This document shows, one piece after another, positions 33,118 to 42,048 of a stretch of DNA of 64,000 nucleotides (its first letter is position 1; every line of letters starts with the position of its first letter). The stretch lies in contig JACKAZ010000006.1 in NCBI GenBank assembly GCA_020634795.1, positions 1-64,000 of the forward strand, written 5' to 3'. Source of the stretch: Ardenticatenales bacterium. Lineage in GTDB: Bacteria > Chloroflexota > Anaerolineae > Ardenticatenales > Ardenticatenaceae. A program made the translations under genes and the position numbers. Below the pieces are notes generated by a model, which made no database searches, was not told where the DNA came from, and worked only from the letters and a program-made list of their open reading frames with translations.

Positions 33118-35208
33118 TTAGCGTTGAACGGTCTGCCCCTCGCCGTTGGGCTTCAGTAGTTGGATCGCGGGATCGCCCAGCAGGTTGAAGGTCGCCACCA
33201 CGTCATGGTCGTGCTCGCTGCTGAGCGGTACGAGCCGTTTCGCTTGGTCGAGCGCTTCACCCACAGTGATCGTGTGGTCTTCGATCAGCGAACGGAGCAA
33301 TTCGCTGTTGAGTGTCGTTTGGCCAGTGGGCAGCGTCAAGCTGGTGGGGGCCACCGTGGCAATCGCACCGCCGTTCTCGGCCCAGAGCAAGGATTCTCCA
33401 AGCGACTGCTGATCGGGGTGGGAAAAGAGGCCCGCCAGACAGGTCATGTTGATGAAGAAAGGCAGCTTCTCGCCATTCGACAGTTCGACCGCATGTTGCG
33501 AGGTCAGCAGCTTGTCCTTGCCCCACTGCTCCACACTGCCGTGACCGATGTAGTTGACGATGAGCGCCCCCTTGTCCAACTCCGGTAGAACCATCGTTTC
33601 GGCATCGCTCTCCGCTTCGGGGTAAAGCGTGTCGCTGCTCATGTACGCGGGCACTATCTCGCGCATCATCTCACTGTTGTTGCGGAACAACTCTTCCTGA
33701 CCGTCGGCGGCCAAGACCACGCGGTTGGTCCAATCCCCGCTATCGGTCTCCTCGCTGTATGCGATGCGTTTGGTGATGTATTGGGTCAGTTGCTCCGCCG
33801 TACGGGCGGGCAAACGGCCCACGGCCACGTCCGGATAGCCATCTTCGTCGATATCGCCAATCACATTATCACTGACCGTCAGCCCTCCGAAGACCGTCAT
33901 AACGAAGGGCGAGGGGAGATAGGATTCGGGAACCTCAGACTTATAGCCGTACGGGTCGTAGGTGCTATCCCCGACCAGCAAGAGCCACGTCGGTACCGTC
34001 TTCCACGAGAGTTGGGCGTCGCTCAACATTGCGCGAATTGCCAGCGGATCGACGATGCCATCGGAGTAGTGGTCGTAAAGCTGCTGCGGATCAAGCAGCA
34101 GGGTGGAGCGTCCTTGGGACTGGTGGAAATCGAGCAGCGGTTGCACGGCCTGCTGCAAAGAAGGCACTACCACCGCCACGTAATCGGCCCCATCCGTCGA
34201 AATTGCCTCGGTCGGCGTAAAGAGTTCGCTGACGGGTTGTGCCGACTGACGCGAGGCGACCACAATCGACGCGTTGGCAGGCAGCGAGACCGTCGCGTCC
34301 GACACGGCCAGCGGAACCAGGGTTTCACCCACTTGCCACGCGATGGGATCCGAAATACCTTCGAACTGGACCGCGCCGCTCTGCTCACTTTGGCCGATGA
34401 AGAGGGCGTCGCTGGCCACAGGGGCCGAGGGGTAGCTCACAACGATTTCGTCGATAAGCGATTGGTCGGCAGGGCCATACGTGTCGGGAACTGTCAGCGA
34501 GAACGAAAGATTATCGCCCGCCTCCAATTCGTAAACGATGGTCGTCTCGGTTCGCTCTTGACCCGTCCAGTCGAGGGTGCCGACGGTGTTTTCGCCGATC
34601 AAGACCGAGACACGGTGGTCGGTGCCGGTCAGCCCTGCCAATTTGATATCGATCATCACATCACCCGCTTGGCGGCCCGGGGTGGCGATGGTTTGCTCAA
34701 AGGGTTCGCTGTTGATGAGACGCTTCCAAAACCACGGGTTATCGTCAAAGGTCGGCTTGTACTCCTCGTGACCGGTCAGCCGCTTGATGGCGGTAAGCTG
34801 CTCGATCGGCGTCTCCGACGACGCGCCAGCCGTCCCGACCCCATCCGTGCCGTAACTGAACCAGAGGGCGTTTTCGGGGCTGTAGTCGGTCTCTTGGCTC
34901 CCTTCCGGCAGATAGAAGAAGAGCGAATTCTCGACCCGCTGGAACGGAACCGTTTCACCCGCCATCGTCAGCGTGAGCGGATCATCCGCCGTCCAGCCCA
35001 TCGTGGCCAGCGTGCGGGCGTCGACCCGGAAAAGGCCCGCACCGACCACATTCAGACGGGCACGATCTGCCGGTTCGCCAACGGGCGTGACGGGATCGTC
35101 ACTGTTGCGGCAGGCCGCAAGCAACAGGGTGAGCATCAGCAACAGAAACCACCCAACACGCTGGGTGGTCTGTTCTGATACCTTTGGAATTGTCGTACGA
35201 TTACTCAT
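33118..35208 (-). CDS. C25-family (gingipain-like) cysteine peptidase, lipoprotein
   Basis: 696 aa. The signal peptide ends in a lipobox (LLMLTLLLAAC, Cys near 33), so it is probably a lipid-anchored surface protein. A beta-rich N-terminal half precedes the caspase-fold C25 domain: YVAVVVPSLQQAVQPLLDFH, VPTWLLLVGDSTYDPYGYKS, the catalytic His in NYIGHGSVEQWG (near 554) and the catalytic Cys in FFINMTCLAGLFSHP (near 588). The end ATFNLLGDPAIQLLKPNG is also typical. It overlaps the upstream membrane-anchored protein by 8 bp. It ends in QTVQR, without the LPLV-x-R terminus of the neighbouring C25 protein. Confidence 0.88.
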   Translation of the reverse strand: MSNRTTIPKVSEQTTQRVGWFLLLMLTLLLAACRNSDDPVTPVGEPADRARLNVVGAGLFRVDARTLATMGWTADDPLTLTMAGETVPFQRVENSLFFYLPEGSQETDYSPENALWFSYGTDGVGTAGASSETPIEQLTAIKRLTGHEEYKPTFDDNPWFWKRLINSEPFEQTIATPGRQAGDVMIDIKLAGLTGTDHRVSVLIGENTVGTLDWTGQERTETTIVYELEAGDNLSFSLTVPDTYGPADQSLIDEIVVSYPSAPVASDALFIGQSEQSGAVQFEGISDPIAWQVGETLVPLAVSDATVSLPANASIVVASRQSAQPVSELFTPTEAISTDGADYVAVVVPSLQQAVQPLLDFHQSQGRSTLLLDPQQLYDHYSDGIVDPLAIRAMLSDAQLSWKTVPTWLLLVGDSTYDPYGYKSEVPESYLPSPFVMTVFGGLTVSDNVIGDIDEDGYPDVAVGRLPARTAEQLTQYITKRIAYSEETDSGDWTNRVVLAADGQEELFRNNSEMMREIVPAYMSSDTLYPEAESDAETMVLPELDKGALIVNYIGHGSVEQWGKDKLLTSQHAVELSNGEKLPFFINMTCLAGLFSHPDQQSLGESLLWAENGGAIATVAPTSLTLPTGQTTLNSELLRSLIEDHTITVGEALDQAKRLVPLSSEHDHDVVATFNLLGDPAIQLLKPNGEGQTVQR

Positions 35209-36517
35209 GTTGTAGATATGTATATCCTATGTAGCCGCCCAAGGTGAGCAGGCCAAGCAGCAACAACCCAATCAGCAGTTGCAGCATCCGGTCCACACCA
35301 TCACTCTGCAGCTCGGCGCTTTCAAGCGGCGGCAGCAGATCAGGCTGGGCGCTGTTACGACTGAGCAAAGAGGCCATGGTAGGGGTGGGTGCGGCAATGC
35401 GCGCCATCTCGCCACTGGACGCCGATCCCCCCCTGTCGGTGCTACTGCTGTTCAGTGCAATTTCTCTGTTGTCGGCGCTGTCGGTCACCGCGAGCGCGCC
35501 GCCCGCGCCCGTCTCGGGTAGACCTTCTGCGCTCTCCGCCCCTTCCCGTGCTTCGCTACGGCTGCCATCCGAGGGGGTCAGTGTTGGCAGGAGACCGCTT
35601 GACGTGGTGGTCGTGCCACTGCTCGTCGTGCTGGTCGATCCGGTGGACGTGCCACTACCGCTCGACCCGCTGGTCGAGGCGGTCGGCCCACTGCTGCCGC
35701 TACTGGTCGATCCACTACTACCCGAACTGGTCGATCCATTGCTGCTGCCGGTTGGAGCGCTGGACCCGCTGCCACTTCCCGTCGAGCCGGTCGGGCCACT
35801 GTTGCCCGAGCCGCTGGAACCCGTGCTGCCGGGCCGTGTCGTCGCGGTCGGCACAACGCCGGGCCGCGTGGTTGCCGTCGCCCCGGGCCGTGTCGTGGCC
35901 GTCGGTAGGGGCGCCGTGGTGGCCGTTGCGTTCGGACGCGGGGTGGCCGTTGCGTTGGGCGGTGTGGTTGCGGTGGGATTGGGTGGTGTGGTGGCCGTGG
36001 CGGCTGCGGGCGGCGTCGCGGTCGGCGGCACGCTGGTGGCGCTGGGCGGGGCCGTGGGCGTCGGTGCTCCCTGACTGTTGGGGTTCGGCACCGCGACGCC
36101 CGGCCCATCTTCATTACCGTTATCGCCGTAGAAGACGCTGCCGCCACTGCTACAGTTGGTGCTTTCCAAGAAGTAGTAGTAGATGGCTACCGAGTTGCTG
36201 GCGGTGTTATCGACGTGCGTAAAATCATCCCCAAACTGCGTACACGCATTGGGCGCAGGGTAAGTAGCAATCCGCTCTGCCTGTGCCGTGTTGAGCGTCC
36301 CACCCGTGACCTGCAGGTTCGAGCTGCTGCGCCACAGATGGTAGACGGCGCTGTCCAACTGGCTACCTGCCCCCCATTCAATGATGGGATTCTCCCCCGC
36401 GTTCCACACCCCCTCGAAATAGGACAACTCGACGGCGGCATGGGCGACGGTGGAGGCCAAAAGCAGGGCCAGCGCAACCAGCAACCCCGTGGCCCAGCGC
36501 CAGCTTCGTTTACTCAT
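35201..36517 (-). CDS. Secreted P/T- and G/S-rich protein with C-terminal membrane anchor
   Basis: About 438 aa. A signal peptide (MSKRSWRWATGLLVALALLL to AHA) supports the internal ATG 36517, although an in-frame ATG lies 10 codons upstream. A beta-sandwich-like domain of about 120 residues (VELSYFEGVW, YHLWRSSSNLQV, YYYFLESTNCSSGG) is paralogous to the neighbour at 36561-37028. A PTATPP-rich linker, a Gly/Ser/Thr tract of about 100 residues, an LPETG pentapeptide near residue 330 and a C-terminal hydrophobic helix (LLIGLLLLGLLTLGGYIGYT) follow. The LPETG is about 85 residues before the helix, so it is not a standard sortase signal. Probably a surface stalk protein. Confidence 0.75.
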   Translation of the reverse strand: MSKRSWRWATGLLVALALLLASTVAHAAVELSYFEGVWNAGENPIIEWGAGSQLDSAVYHLWRSSSNLQVTGGTLNTAQAERIATYPAPNACTQFGDDFTHVDNTASNSVAIYYYFLESTNCSSGGSVFYGDNGNEDGPGVAVPNPNSQGAPTPTAPPSATSVPPTATPPAAATATTPPNPTATTPPNATATPRPNATATTAPLPTATTRPGATATTRPGVVPTATTRPGSTGSSGSGNSGPTGSTGSGSGSSAPTGSSNGSTSSGSSGSTSSGSSGPTASTSGSSGSGTSTGSTSTTSSGTTTTSSGLLPTLTPSDGSRSEAREGAESAEGLPETGAGGALAVTDSADNREIALNSSSTDRGGSASSGEMARIAAPTPTMASLLSRNSAQPDLLPPLESAELQSDGVDRMLQLLIGLLLLGLLTLGGYIGYTYLQHE

Positions 36518-36560
36518 TCGTTCGGTATCCATCCTTGGATCGCCCATGACGCAGGCGAGA

Positions 36561-37028
36561 TTAGCGTGCCACCAACGGTAGGTAGAGCCTGACTTGGCCC
36601 GGGAAAATCACCACCCCCGAACCGTCTAGGTTGCCGTTGTTCCCATAGAAAACGCTGCCGCCGTTGGAGCAGTTCAGACTCTCCAGGAAGTAGTAGTAGA
36701 CCGGCTCGGCCGGGTTGGCAGTGGTGTCGAGGTACTCGTAATCGTGACCATTTGGATCACAACCCCCACTTGCCCCCGGAATGAAGGCGCTAACGCGCGT
36801 CGCCTGTGAAGTGTTCAACGCCCCATTCACCACCTGCAAATCTTGGGTACTTCGCCAAAGATAAAAGCCCTGACTGTCATCTTCGGATGCCGTGCCCCAG
36901 AATAACCGTGAGCCGTTCGAGGTCCATACCCCGTCGAAATAGGTTAGATCGACCGCGGCACGGACCGCAATCACGGAAAAGAGCAGGGCGACGCCCAAGA
37001 GTAGCACGGGCATGATTCGTTTCAACAT
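36561..37028 (-). CDS. Secreted Fn3-like small protein ending in LPLV-x-R
   Basis: 155 aa from ATG 37028, with GGAG upstream. A clean signal peptide (LKRIMPVLLLGVALLFSVIA) precedes one beta-sandwich domain (VDLTYFDGVWTSNGSRLFWG, GFYLWRSTQDLQVVNG, VYYYFLESLNCSNGGSVFYG). This domain is paralogous to that of the adjacent anchored protein. The protein ends in VRLYLPLVAR, and the neighbouring C25 peptidase ends in RLQLPLVSR. The shared terminus may be a sorting or processing signal. The function is unknown. Confidence 0.75.
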   Translation of the reverse strand: MLKRIMPVLLLGVALLFSVIAVRAAVDLTYFDGVWTSNGSRLFWGTASEDDSQGFYLWRSTQDLQVVNGALNTSQATRVSAFIPGASGGCDPNGHDYEYLDTTANPAEPVYYYFLESLNCSNGGSVFYGNNGNLDGSGVVIFPGQVRLYLPLVAR

Positions 37029-37062
37029 GGACAACAGACTCCTTGATTGATTTATGGATGGG

Positions 37063-40000
37063 CTAACGTGAGACAAGGGGCAGTTGCAACCGGCTGCCCG
37101 CACAGGCGACTGAATCATCCTGCAAACAGGGATCTACCTGTAGCTTGATGGCCGGATCCCCATACAACATGTAAGTGTAGATGAGGCGATCCCACGACGA
37201 GGGGCCGCCCACCAAGTTCGCCTTGGCCGCAAGCGCCAACTCTCCCATCTCGGCAGAGGGCGTTTCCCCTTCCACACCGTGTAACTTCTTGAAGAAGCCT
37301 TCGGCCATCATGTCGTGCGCCGTCGCCACATCCAAACCGACGGGCGACAGGCTTCCGATCCAACCATGGGCGTTGCGCATCGACTCTTCCGCGATCGCCT
37401 CCTCATAGGGATTCACGAAATAGCCCTCCCAACAGGTCCACGGCAGGACGAAGGGGAATCGCTCTTCCGCCGTGAGCAGATCGAGGTCGTTGACGTAATT
37501 CCCCGGCCCCAAGCGGCGGTACAACGACCAGACCCCGCTCGACTCACCGGCCCACGCGATGCGCGCCCCGTGGCCGATATACTGCACCACCAGCGCCCCC
37601 GGACCATTCACGTAGTTGACAATACTGTCACGGATCCGAAGCACATCCTCCACGCTCGCAGCTTGGGGCAGATAGGATGGCACCACGAGCGCCTCTTGCG
37701 GCACAATCCCACGCCCTTCGTACAGGGCACCGCTGTACCCGACGCAGATGTTGCCTTCGGGCTGATAGAGCCATTCGCTCAGACAGTTGAAGTCACCCGT
37801 CGAGTCCGAATTATCGGAGACGAACAACATGGTCCGCTGCCACGGCCCGCCGCTGGCATTGGCGTAGGCGACCGTTTTGCTCACCATCGCCTCGACATCC
37901 TCCACCGTCTTGGCGGGCATCCGTCCGATATGGGCGTCCGGCAGGTCATCGGTCGATCCGTCAAGATCGGCAACAAACTCGTTGTCGCTTGGCACCTCGC
38001 CAAGCTCAATGTCGCGGTAGGCAAATTCCGCTGGAACGATGGCGTAATCGGCCCCGGCGCCCAAGTAGTTGAGTGGATCGTAGCTGCTGTCCCCCACCAG
38101 CAAGACGTAGGAGAATTGCGGGCCGGGCCAATTGTTGTAGGCATATTCCATGAAGGCGCGGATCGGCTCTGGACTGGCCGTCCCGTCCCCAAAATCATTG
38201 TAGATATCTTGAGTGGAGACGAAACGGACGGTCAACCCTTGTGAACGGTGGAAATTCATCAGCGGTAGAAGCGCGCTATTGAATTCTGCGGGTGCGATCA
38301 CAATGTAATCGGTCTGGATCCCCGTGCCGATCAGCCCTTGGCTTTGGTAGAAGGTGATCGACTCCGGCGCCATCGCTTGATCGACGCTGGTCACCACGTA
38401 TCGCTCAGTCCCGTTCGCGGGGCGACCAAAGGTAATCGCGGACAAAAGGGCATCGCTTTGCACCGCTTCGTCGGCGTTGCTCATCGCTTCCGGCCCGGCA
38501 TCTTCCGCGCCAGAAAGCACGTTGTCGCTGGCAAGGTTCGTCTCGTCGATCTTTTCATTGCCGCTCGGCACGCCACTGATCACGACGCGTGCATTGTCCG
38601 GATCGCCCACTTCAAAGACGAGCGGCCCGGGGCCAACCAGGCCTGTTACGAGGTAGTTGGTGTTGATGTTGGGGTTGTCGAAGAAAAGATCGCTATTGTT
38701 CGCTTGCAGATAACGTTGATACGCGATGTCCATCCCCGTCAGATAGAACTGGTTGATGACGGTGGTGCCACAGACCGCGCCGACCAGCGATAGATCGTTG
38801 CCCGTATCTTGAATGGCGGACGACGGCACCACCAAGGTGCCCTCGAAGGTCTCCGCCCCATACCATTGATCAAAGATCTCGTAGCCGTTGATGCCAAAGG
38901 TTGCTTCGTTACAACGGCCCGAATACTCATAGCCGGTGGGCGCGCCGATGCCTGGGGTGAACGCCACATCCCCGGGGGCCACGAACGGCAGATCGAAGGT
39001 ATCCGTGTAGGTATTGAGGTTCGGTGGCACCACGCGCCCCCAATGCCAGCGATCGCCGAGATCGGAGGCCACGTCAAGGCTCTGATAGAGATTTTGCTTC
39101 TCCATCCGCTCCTGATAGGGCACATTGTCCAGTGTGGTGGGTTGGTTGGGTGTGCCATCCAAGCTTGCCATCCGCTTGCCGAATTGGCCGGGTGGCAAGA
39201 CCTTGAGGCGGAAGACCACATCGTAGGACCAGCGGCCGTGGTCGAGCGTGTTGATGAAATAAAGCTCGTTGTTGGCGATCCAGATCGCTTGCTCTCGCAA
39301 CGATTGACGGTCACCGGTGTACACGACCAACCGTTCCGGCGCCGACACATCCACACCCAGCGCGGCCAATTCACTCAACGGAATCCGGTAGACCCCTTTT
39401 TCCCGCACCCGAATCATCCACGTATTCCCGTCGGCCAACTCCTCCGTCAAATCGATCCCTTCGGGCCGTAACGACGAATCGGCACGCCATGCTTGGCCCG
39501 CCTCGTAGTTGCTCAGCAGCCCTTGAAAAAAGTTCTCATACTGCGGATCGGGGACGTTGCCTTGCGCATAATCGATTTGTTCCGGCTGCCAGTCCAGCGC
39601 CACCGCTGCGGAGGGGAACCAGCGCAGCTCGCCCGTCTCCAAATTGACCTGCACCGTCGTCAGTTGAAGCTGGCGCATCTTTTGACCACGCAGCGTCACC
39701 AACTCGCCCACGGTCACCGGCTCGGCCGGATACCAGCCACTTTGATTGTAAATCTCCGGATTGGGGGAATAGTCGGTATCGAGTCGATCCGGTGTGCCCG
39801 TGGCGGCGAAATCATCGTAAACCGGCACGGGATAGGGCACGGGGTCGAGGGGATGAGCGGCGGATGGCAGGGGTTGCGGCTCGGACAGGCGGATCGTCAC
39901 GGCCGGATCTGCGACGGAGGGAACCGCCACCCATTGGCGGACGATGGGCAGCGCGGGTGCGCCCTCCTCGCCCAACAGGGGGTCCCCGCTCCGCAAGGTC

Positions 40001-40221
40001 GTAAAGGTGCCGGTGGCCCGTTGCACCTCGCCCACTTCTGGCTTGTCCGCCTTCAAAAGCGCGGTTACCGTGCCGTTAACCTCTGATGCGACCGAGCCGT
40101 TGGCATAGGAGAGCGTCGGGGTGGGCGCCTGCGCCATCAGGCTTCCGCGTGCTCCTACAGCAATCATCAAAATCAAGGCGGCGCTCATCAGGAATCGACG
40201 GGACGGTGGAGGAGTATTCAT
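37063..40221 (-). CDS. Large secreted C25-family (gingipain-like) peptidase
   Basis: 1052 aa with a signal peptide (FLMSAALILMIAVGARGSLM-AQA). A propeptide-like N-terminal region (about 35-250) and beta-rich domains precede a C25 core: DYIVIAPAEFNSALLPLMNF, FSYVLLVGDSSYDPLNYLGA, the catalytic His in VQYIGHGARIAWAG (near 882) and the catalytic Cys in FVLPWTCWEGYFVNP (near 929), ending in YTYMLYGDPAIKLQVDPC. The final residues RLQLPLVSR match the small neighbour. Arg- or Lys-specific cleavage, as in gingipains, is a family inference. It lies 34 bp upstream of the small Fn3-like gene in the same direction. Confidence 0.9.
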   Translation of the reverse strand: MNTPPPSRRFLMSAALILMIAVGARGSLMAQAPTPTLSYANGSVASEVNGTVTALLKADKPEVGEVQRATGTFTTLRSGDPLLGEEGAPALPIVRQWVAVPSVADPAVTIRLSEPQPLPSAAHPLDPVPYPVPVYDDFAATGTPDRLDTDYSPNPEIYNQSGWYPAEPVTVGELVTLRGQKMRQLQLTTVQVNLETGELRWFPSAAVALDWQPEQIDYAQGNVPDPQYENFFQGLLSNYEAGQAWRADSSLRPEGIDLTEELADGNTWMIRVREKGVYRIPLSELAALGVDVSAPERLVVYTGDRQSLREQAIWIANNELYFINTLDHGRWSYDVVFRLKVLPPGQFGKRMASLDGTPNQPTTLDNVPYQERMEKQNLYQSLDVASDLGDRWHWGRVVPPNLNTYTDTFDLPFVAPGDVAFTPGIGAPTGYEYSGRCNEATFGINGYEIFDQWYGAETFEGTLVVPSSAIQDTGNDLSLVGAVCGTTVINQFYLTGMDIAYQRYLQANNSDLFFDNPNINTNYLVTGLVGPGPLVFEVGDPDNARVVISGVPSGNEKIDETNLASDNVLSGAEDAGPEAMSNADEAVQSDALLSAITFGRPANGTERYVVTSVDQAMAPESITFYQSQGLIGTGIQTDYIVIAPAEFNSALLPLMNFHRSQGLTVRFVSTQDIYNDFGDGTASPEPIRAFMEYAYNNWPGPQFSYVLLVGDSSYDPLNYLGAGADYAIVPAEFAYRDIELGEVPSDNEFVADLDGSTDDLPDAHIGRMPAKTVEDVEAMVSKTVAYANASGGPWQRTMLFVSDNSDSTGDFNCLSEWLYQPEGNICVGYSGALYEGRGIVPQEALVVPSYLPQAASVEDVLRIRDSIVNYVNGPGALVVQYIGHGARIAWAGESSGVWSLYRRLGPGNYVNDLDLLTAEERFPFVLPWTCWEGYFVNPYEEAIAEESMRNAHGWIGSLSPVGLDVATAHDMMAEGFFKKLHGVEGETPSAEMGELALAAKANLVGGPSSWDRLIYTYMLYGDPAIKLQVDPCLQDDSVACAGSRLQLPLVSR

Positions 40222-40332
40222 TTGAGGGACCTCTTCTAGGCTGTTCGCGGGCGGTGGGCGAAAAGTTGGCTAAATGAGAGTGCAAGCAACGCGGGCATCA
40301 ATTTTGGAGTATACGGACAGAAGTTTAATTCT

Positions 40333-40361
40333 GCATTAATCTAATGTGTGAGATCTGTCAA
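40333..40361 (-). promoter_or_regulatory. Possible promoter of the large C25 peptidase gene
   Basis: On the minus strand TTGACA (40361-40356), which overlaps the HprK-like stop codon, is followed after 17 bp by TAATGC. It would give a leader of about 105 nt. Confidence 0.35.
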
Positions 40362-41314
40362 TCTTGAGCGAGCTGACGGAGCTGCGCGTGAACCGCGGGC
40401 AGTTGTTCCCAGCCACTCGGATAGCTCAAGCGGAAGAGGGGAATGGTGTCAACGATCGGCGACAACTGTTCCCAGATGGTGGGCAGTTCGCGGGTGGGGC
40501 GCACGGCGGCTTGAAACATGCCGACCATCAAGGTCATAAAGGCCTCGTGCCCCGCCAGCATTTCCACGGTGATCGGCCCTTCATGCCCCTCGCGCCGCTC
40601 CAATAAGACGATCTTTTTCAATGGAAACTGCCCCTGTTGAAAGCGCCCCCACGGTGCCCCAATGCGAATCAGACGCTTTTCTTGCCAGGGGTAGACCTGC
40701 GCAAAATCAGCCGGATCCCCGACGAACTGTCGCACCGTTTCGGGCCACATGCGCATCTGCGGATAGCCCGACGCGATGGTCGCCACGCCCCGATCATCGA
40801 TCCACAACGGCGTCAGATCATCGGAAAGCAACGGATAGCCCTGATTGATGAGCGATGCCATCAGCGTGGATTTGCCGGTGCCCGCCACGGCCATGAACAA
40901 TGTCGCGCCATCGTCCAACCGCATCGCCCCGCCGTGCATCGGCAAGCGCCCCCGCCGCAACAGCCACCAAGCGCAACTGCTGCCCCACAGCCGCAATTCC
41001 ACAAAATGGTGAAGCCACGGGGCCTCGTAGGATTCATTGACGATCCGATAACGGATCCACCCATCGGACAGCTCCACCTGATCCTCATTAAAAAAGGTCA
41101 GCAGATCCGTCCCATCCGCGCGCCGCTCGATCCGCCGTAGCGGTGGGGCCAACTCGTCGTTGTCGGTCTCGAAGATTAGCGCGCCCCCGTCAGACGCGAC
41201 ACCACCACCCACCACCTCGACCGTCAGGTTGGCGGGTGCGTCGATCTCGGAAAAGGGAAAGCGAAAGGGGAACTCGGATTGAACGACAGCATCATAGATG
41301 GCAAAATGGCGCAT
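40358..41314 (-). CDS. HprK-related kinase (RiPP-associated)
   Basis: 318 aa from ATG 41314; GTG 41344 is also possible, and neither has a clear ribosome binding site. The C-terminal half resembles HPr kinase/phosphorylase: LPMHGGAMRLDDGATLFMAV, Walker A AGTGKSTLMASLIN, then GYPLLSDDLTPLWIDD and KLI-like LIRIGAPWGRFQQGQFPLKK. No PTS gene is nearby, so HPr is an unlikely substrate. HprK homologues occur in lasso-peptide clusters such as paeninodin, where the kinase phosphorylates the precursor's C-terminal Ser. This gene lies just downstream of a lasso-type precursor, which supports such a role here. Confidence 0.8.
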   Translation of the reverse strand: MRHFAIYDAVVQSEFPFRFPFSEIDAPANLTVEVVGGGVASDGGALIFETDNDELAPPLRRIERRADGTDLLTFFNEDQVELSDGWIRYRIVNESYEAPWLHHFVELRLWGSSCAWWLLRRGRLPMHGGAMRLDDGATLFMAVAGTGKSTLMASLINQGYPLLSDDLTPLWIDDRGVATIASGYPQMRMWPETVRQFVGDPADFAQVYPWQEKRLIRIGAPWGRFQQGQFPLKKIVLLERREGHEGPITVEMLAGHEAFMTLMVGMFQAAVRPTRELPTIWEQLSPIVDTIPLFRLSYPSGWEQLPAVHAQLRQLAQD

Positions 41315-41344
41315 GGGCAAGATCGGCTGTGGCGGGGATGGCAC

Positions 41345-41827
41345 AACAAGCTCTGCAAAGTTGGATGTGCTAAGTGTAGCACAGCAGATCGGGAAAAGGC
41401 GAGAGTCTGACTTCAGGGATGATTTGCGAGCGGGGGTTGGCGTTTCTTGGATTGGGAGGGTTCAAGAGCCGGGACTTAGTGGCGTCGGGCGGCTGACCGC
41501 CACTGCCCTCAGCCCCATGAGCGCATTCAAGGCGCTGAGGGTTAAAGCAGATGAGCCTTATCAAAACCATGATGCCTTGCCGAGGCCCAAGCGTAGCGGA
41601 GTGAACCGATGGTCAAGGCCTTTCCATTCGTCCTGCCCTCAATCAGCCCTTGGCCGCCTGACACGCTCCGTCAGTTATCGTTGGTCGGCGGCAAATCCCG
41701 TTTTAACGCTCCTGCCTTTCTGCAAAATTGGGCAAAAAGTAAGGAGTGCCAAGCGCTTGGCACTCCCTACTCCACAATACTAGATTGTTCTGCCCTCACG
41801 GTTAGAGGACGCGGTCAGGACAATTCC
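41345..41827. other. Gap in the lasso-like locus, no gene seen
   Basis: 483 bp between the HprK-like kinase and the precursor peptide. Frames on both strands look non-coding, with many short degenerate repeats. In particular, no RRE (B1) or transglutaminase-like (B2) sequence is recognisable. The precursor's terminator lies at 41733-41766. Confidence 0.6.
41733..41766 (-). terminator. Rho-independent terminator after the precursor peptide
   Basis: On the minus strand a perfect palindrome GGAGTGCCAAG-CG-CTTGGCACTCC is followed by TTACTTTTTG. It lies about 60 bp after the precursor stop and would separate it from the HprK-like gene. Confidence 0.75.
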
Positions 41828-41944
41828 TTAAGGCGCTTGCACCTTGTAAATGCCCGAATCTTCCTTGTAACCATCGTTACCTTTGGTCAGCTCAACCAAG
41901 CGACCATACGTTTTGAGGGCGGGCGTTTCGTACGTTTTCGACAT
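41828..41944 (-). CDS. Lasso-peptide-type precursor (38 aa)
   Basis: 38 aa, preceded by a strong AGGAGG ribosome binding site 7 bp from ATG 41944. The leader contains YETPALKTYGRLVELTK, which exactly fits the lasso leader rule Y-x2-P-x-L-x3-G-x5-T, with the Thr at position -2. The predicted core is GNDGYKEDSGIYKVQAP (17 residues), starting with Gly1. Macrolactam acceptors are available at Glu7 or Asp8. A macrolactam-synthetase gene ends 105 bp upstream, and the peptide has its own promoter and terminator. Expression and modification are unproven. Core boundaries follow the known position of the conserved Thr. Confidence 0.82.
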   Translation of the reverse strand: MSKTYETPALKTYGRLVELTKGNDGYKEDSGIYKVQAP

Positions 41945-42019
41945 AGGTGATCCTCCTGAGTGAATCGAATAGATGTTGGGCGATTGGCCACAACAGTGGC
42001 AATCTTGGGCGACGACCCA

Positions 42020-42048
42020 ATCATACACTAAGTTACAACGATATGCAA
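42020..42048 (-). promoter_or_regulatory. Sigma-70-type promoter of the precursor gene
   Basis: On the minus strand TTGCAT (42048-42043) and TATGAT (42025-42020) are separated by 17 bp. The -35 box directly abuts the stop codon of the synthetase gene. Confidence 0.65.

Noticed and set aside
33781..35178. Plus-strand open frame antisense to the C25 lipoprotein
   Set aside because: The opposite strand has a signal peptide, lipobox and catalytic motifs; this frame has none.
41298..41783. Possible 161-codon gene in the lasso-locus gap
   Set aside because: Low-complexity, repeat-like translation, overlaps the precursor terminator, no RRE or peptidase signature.
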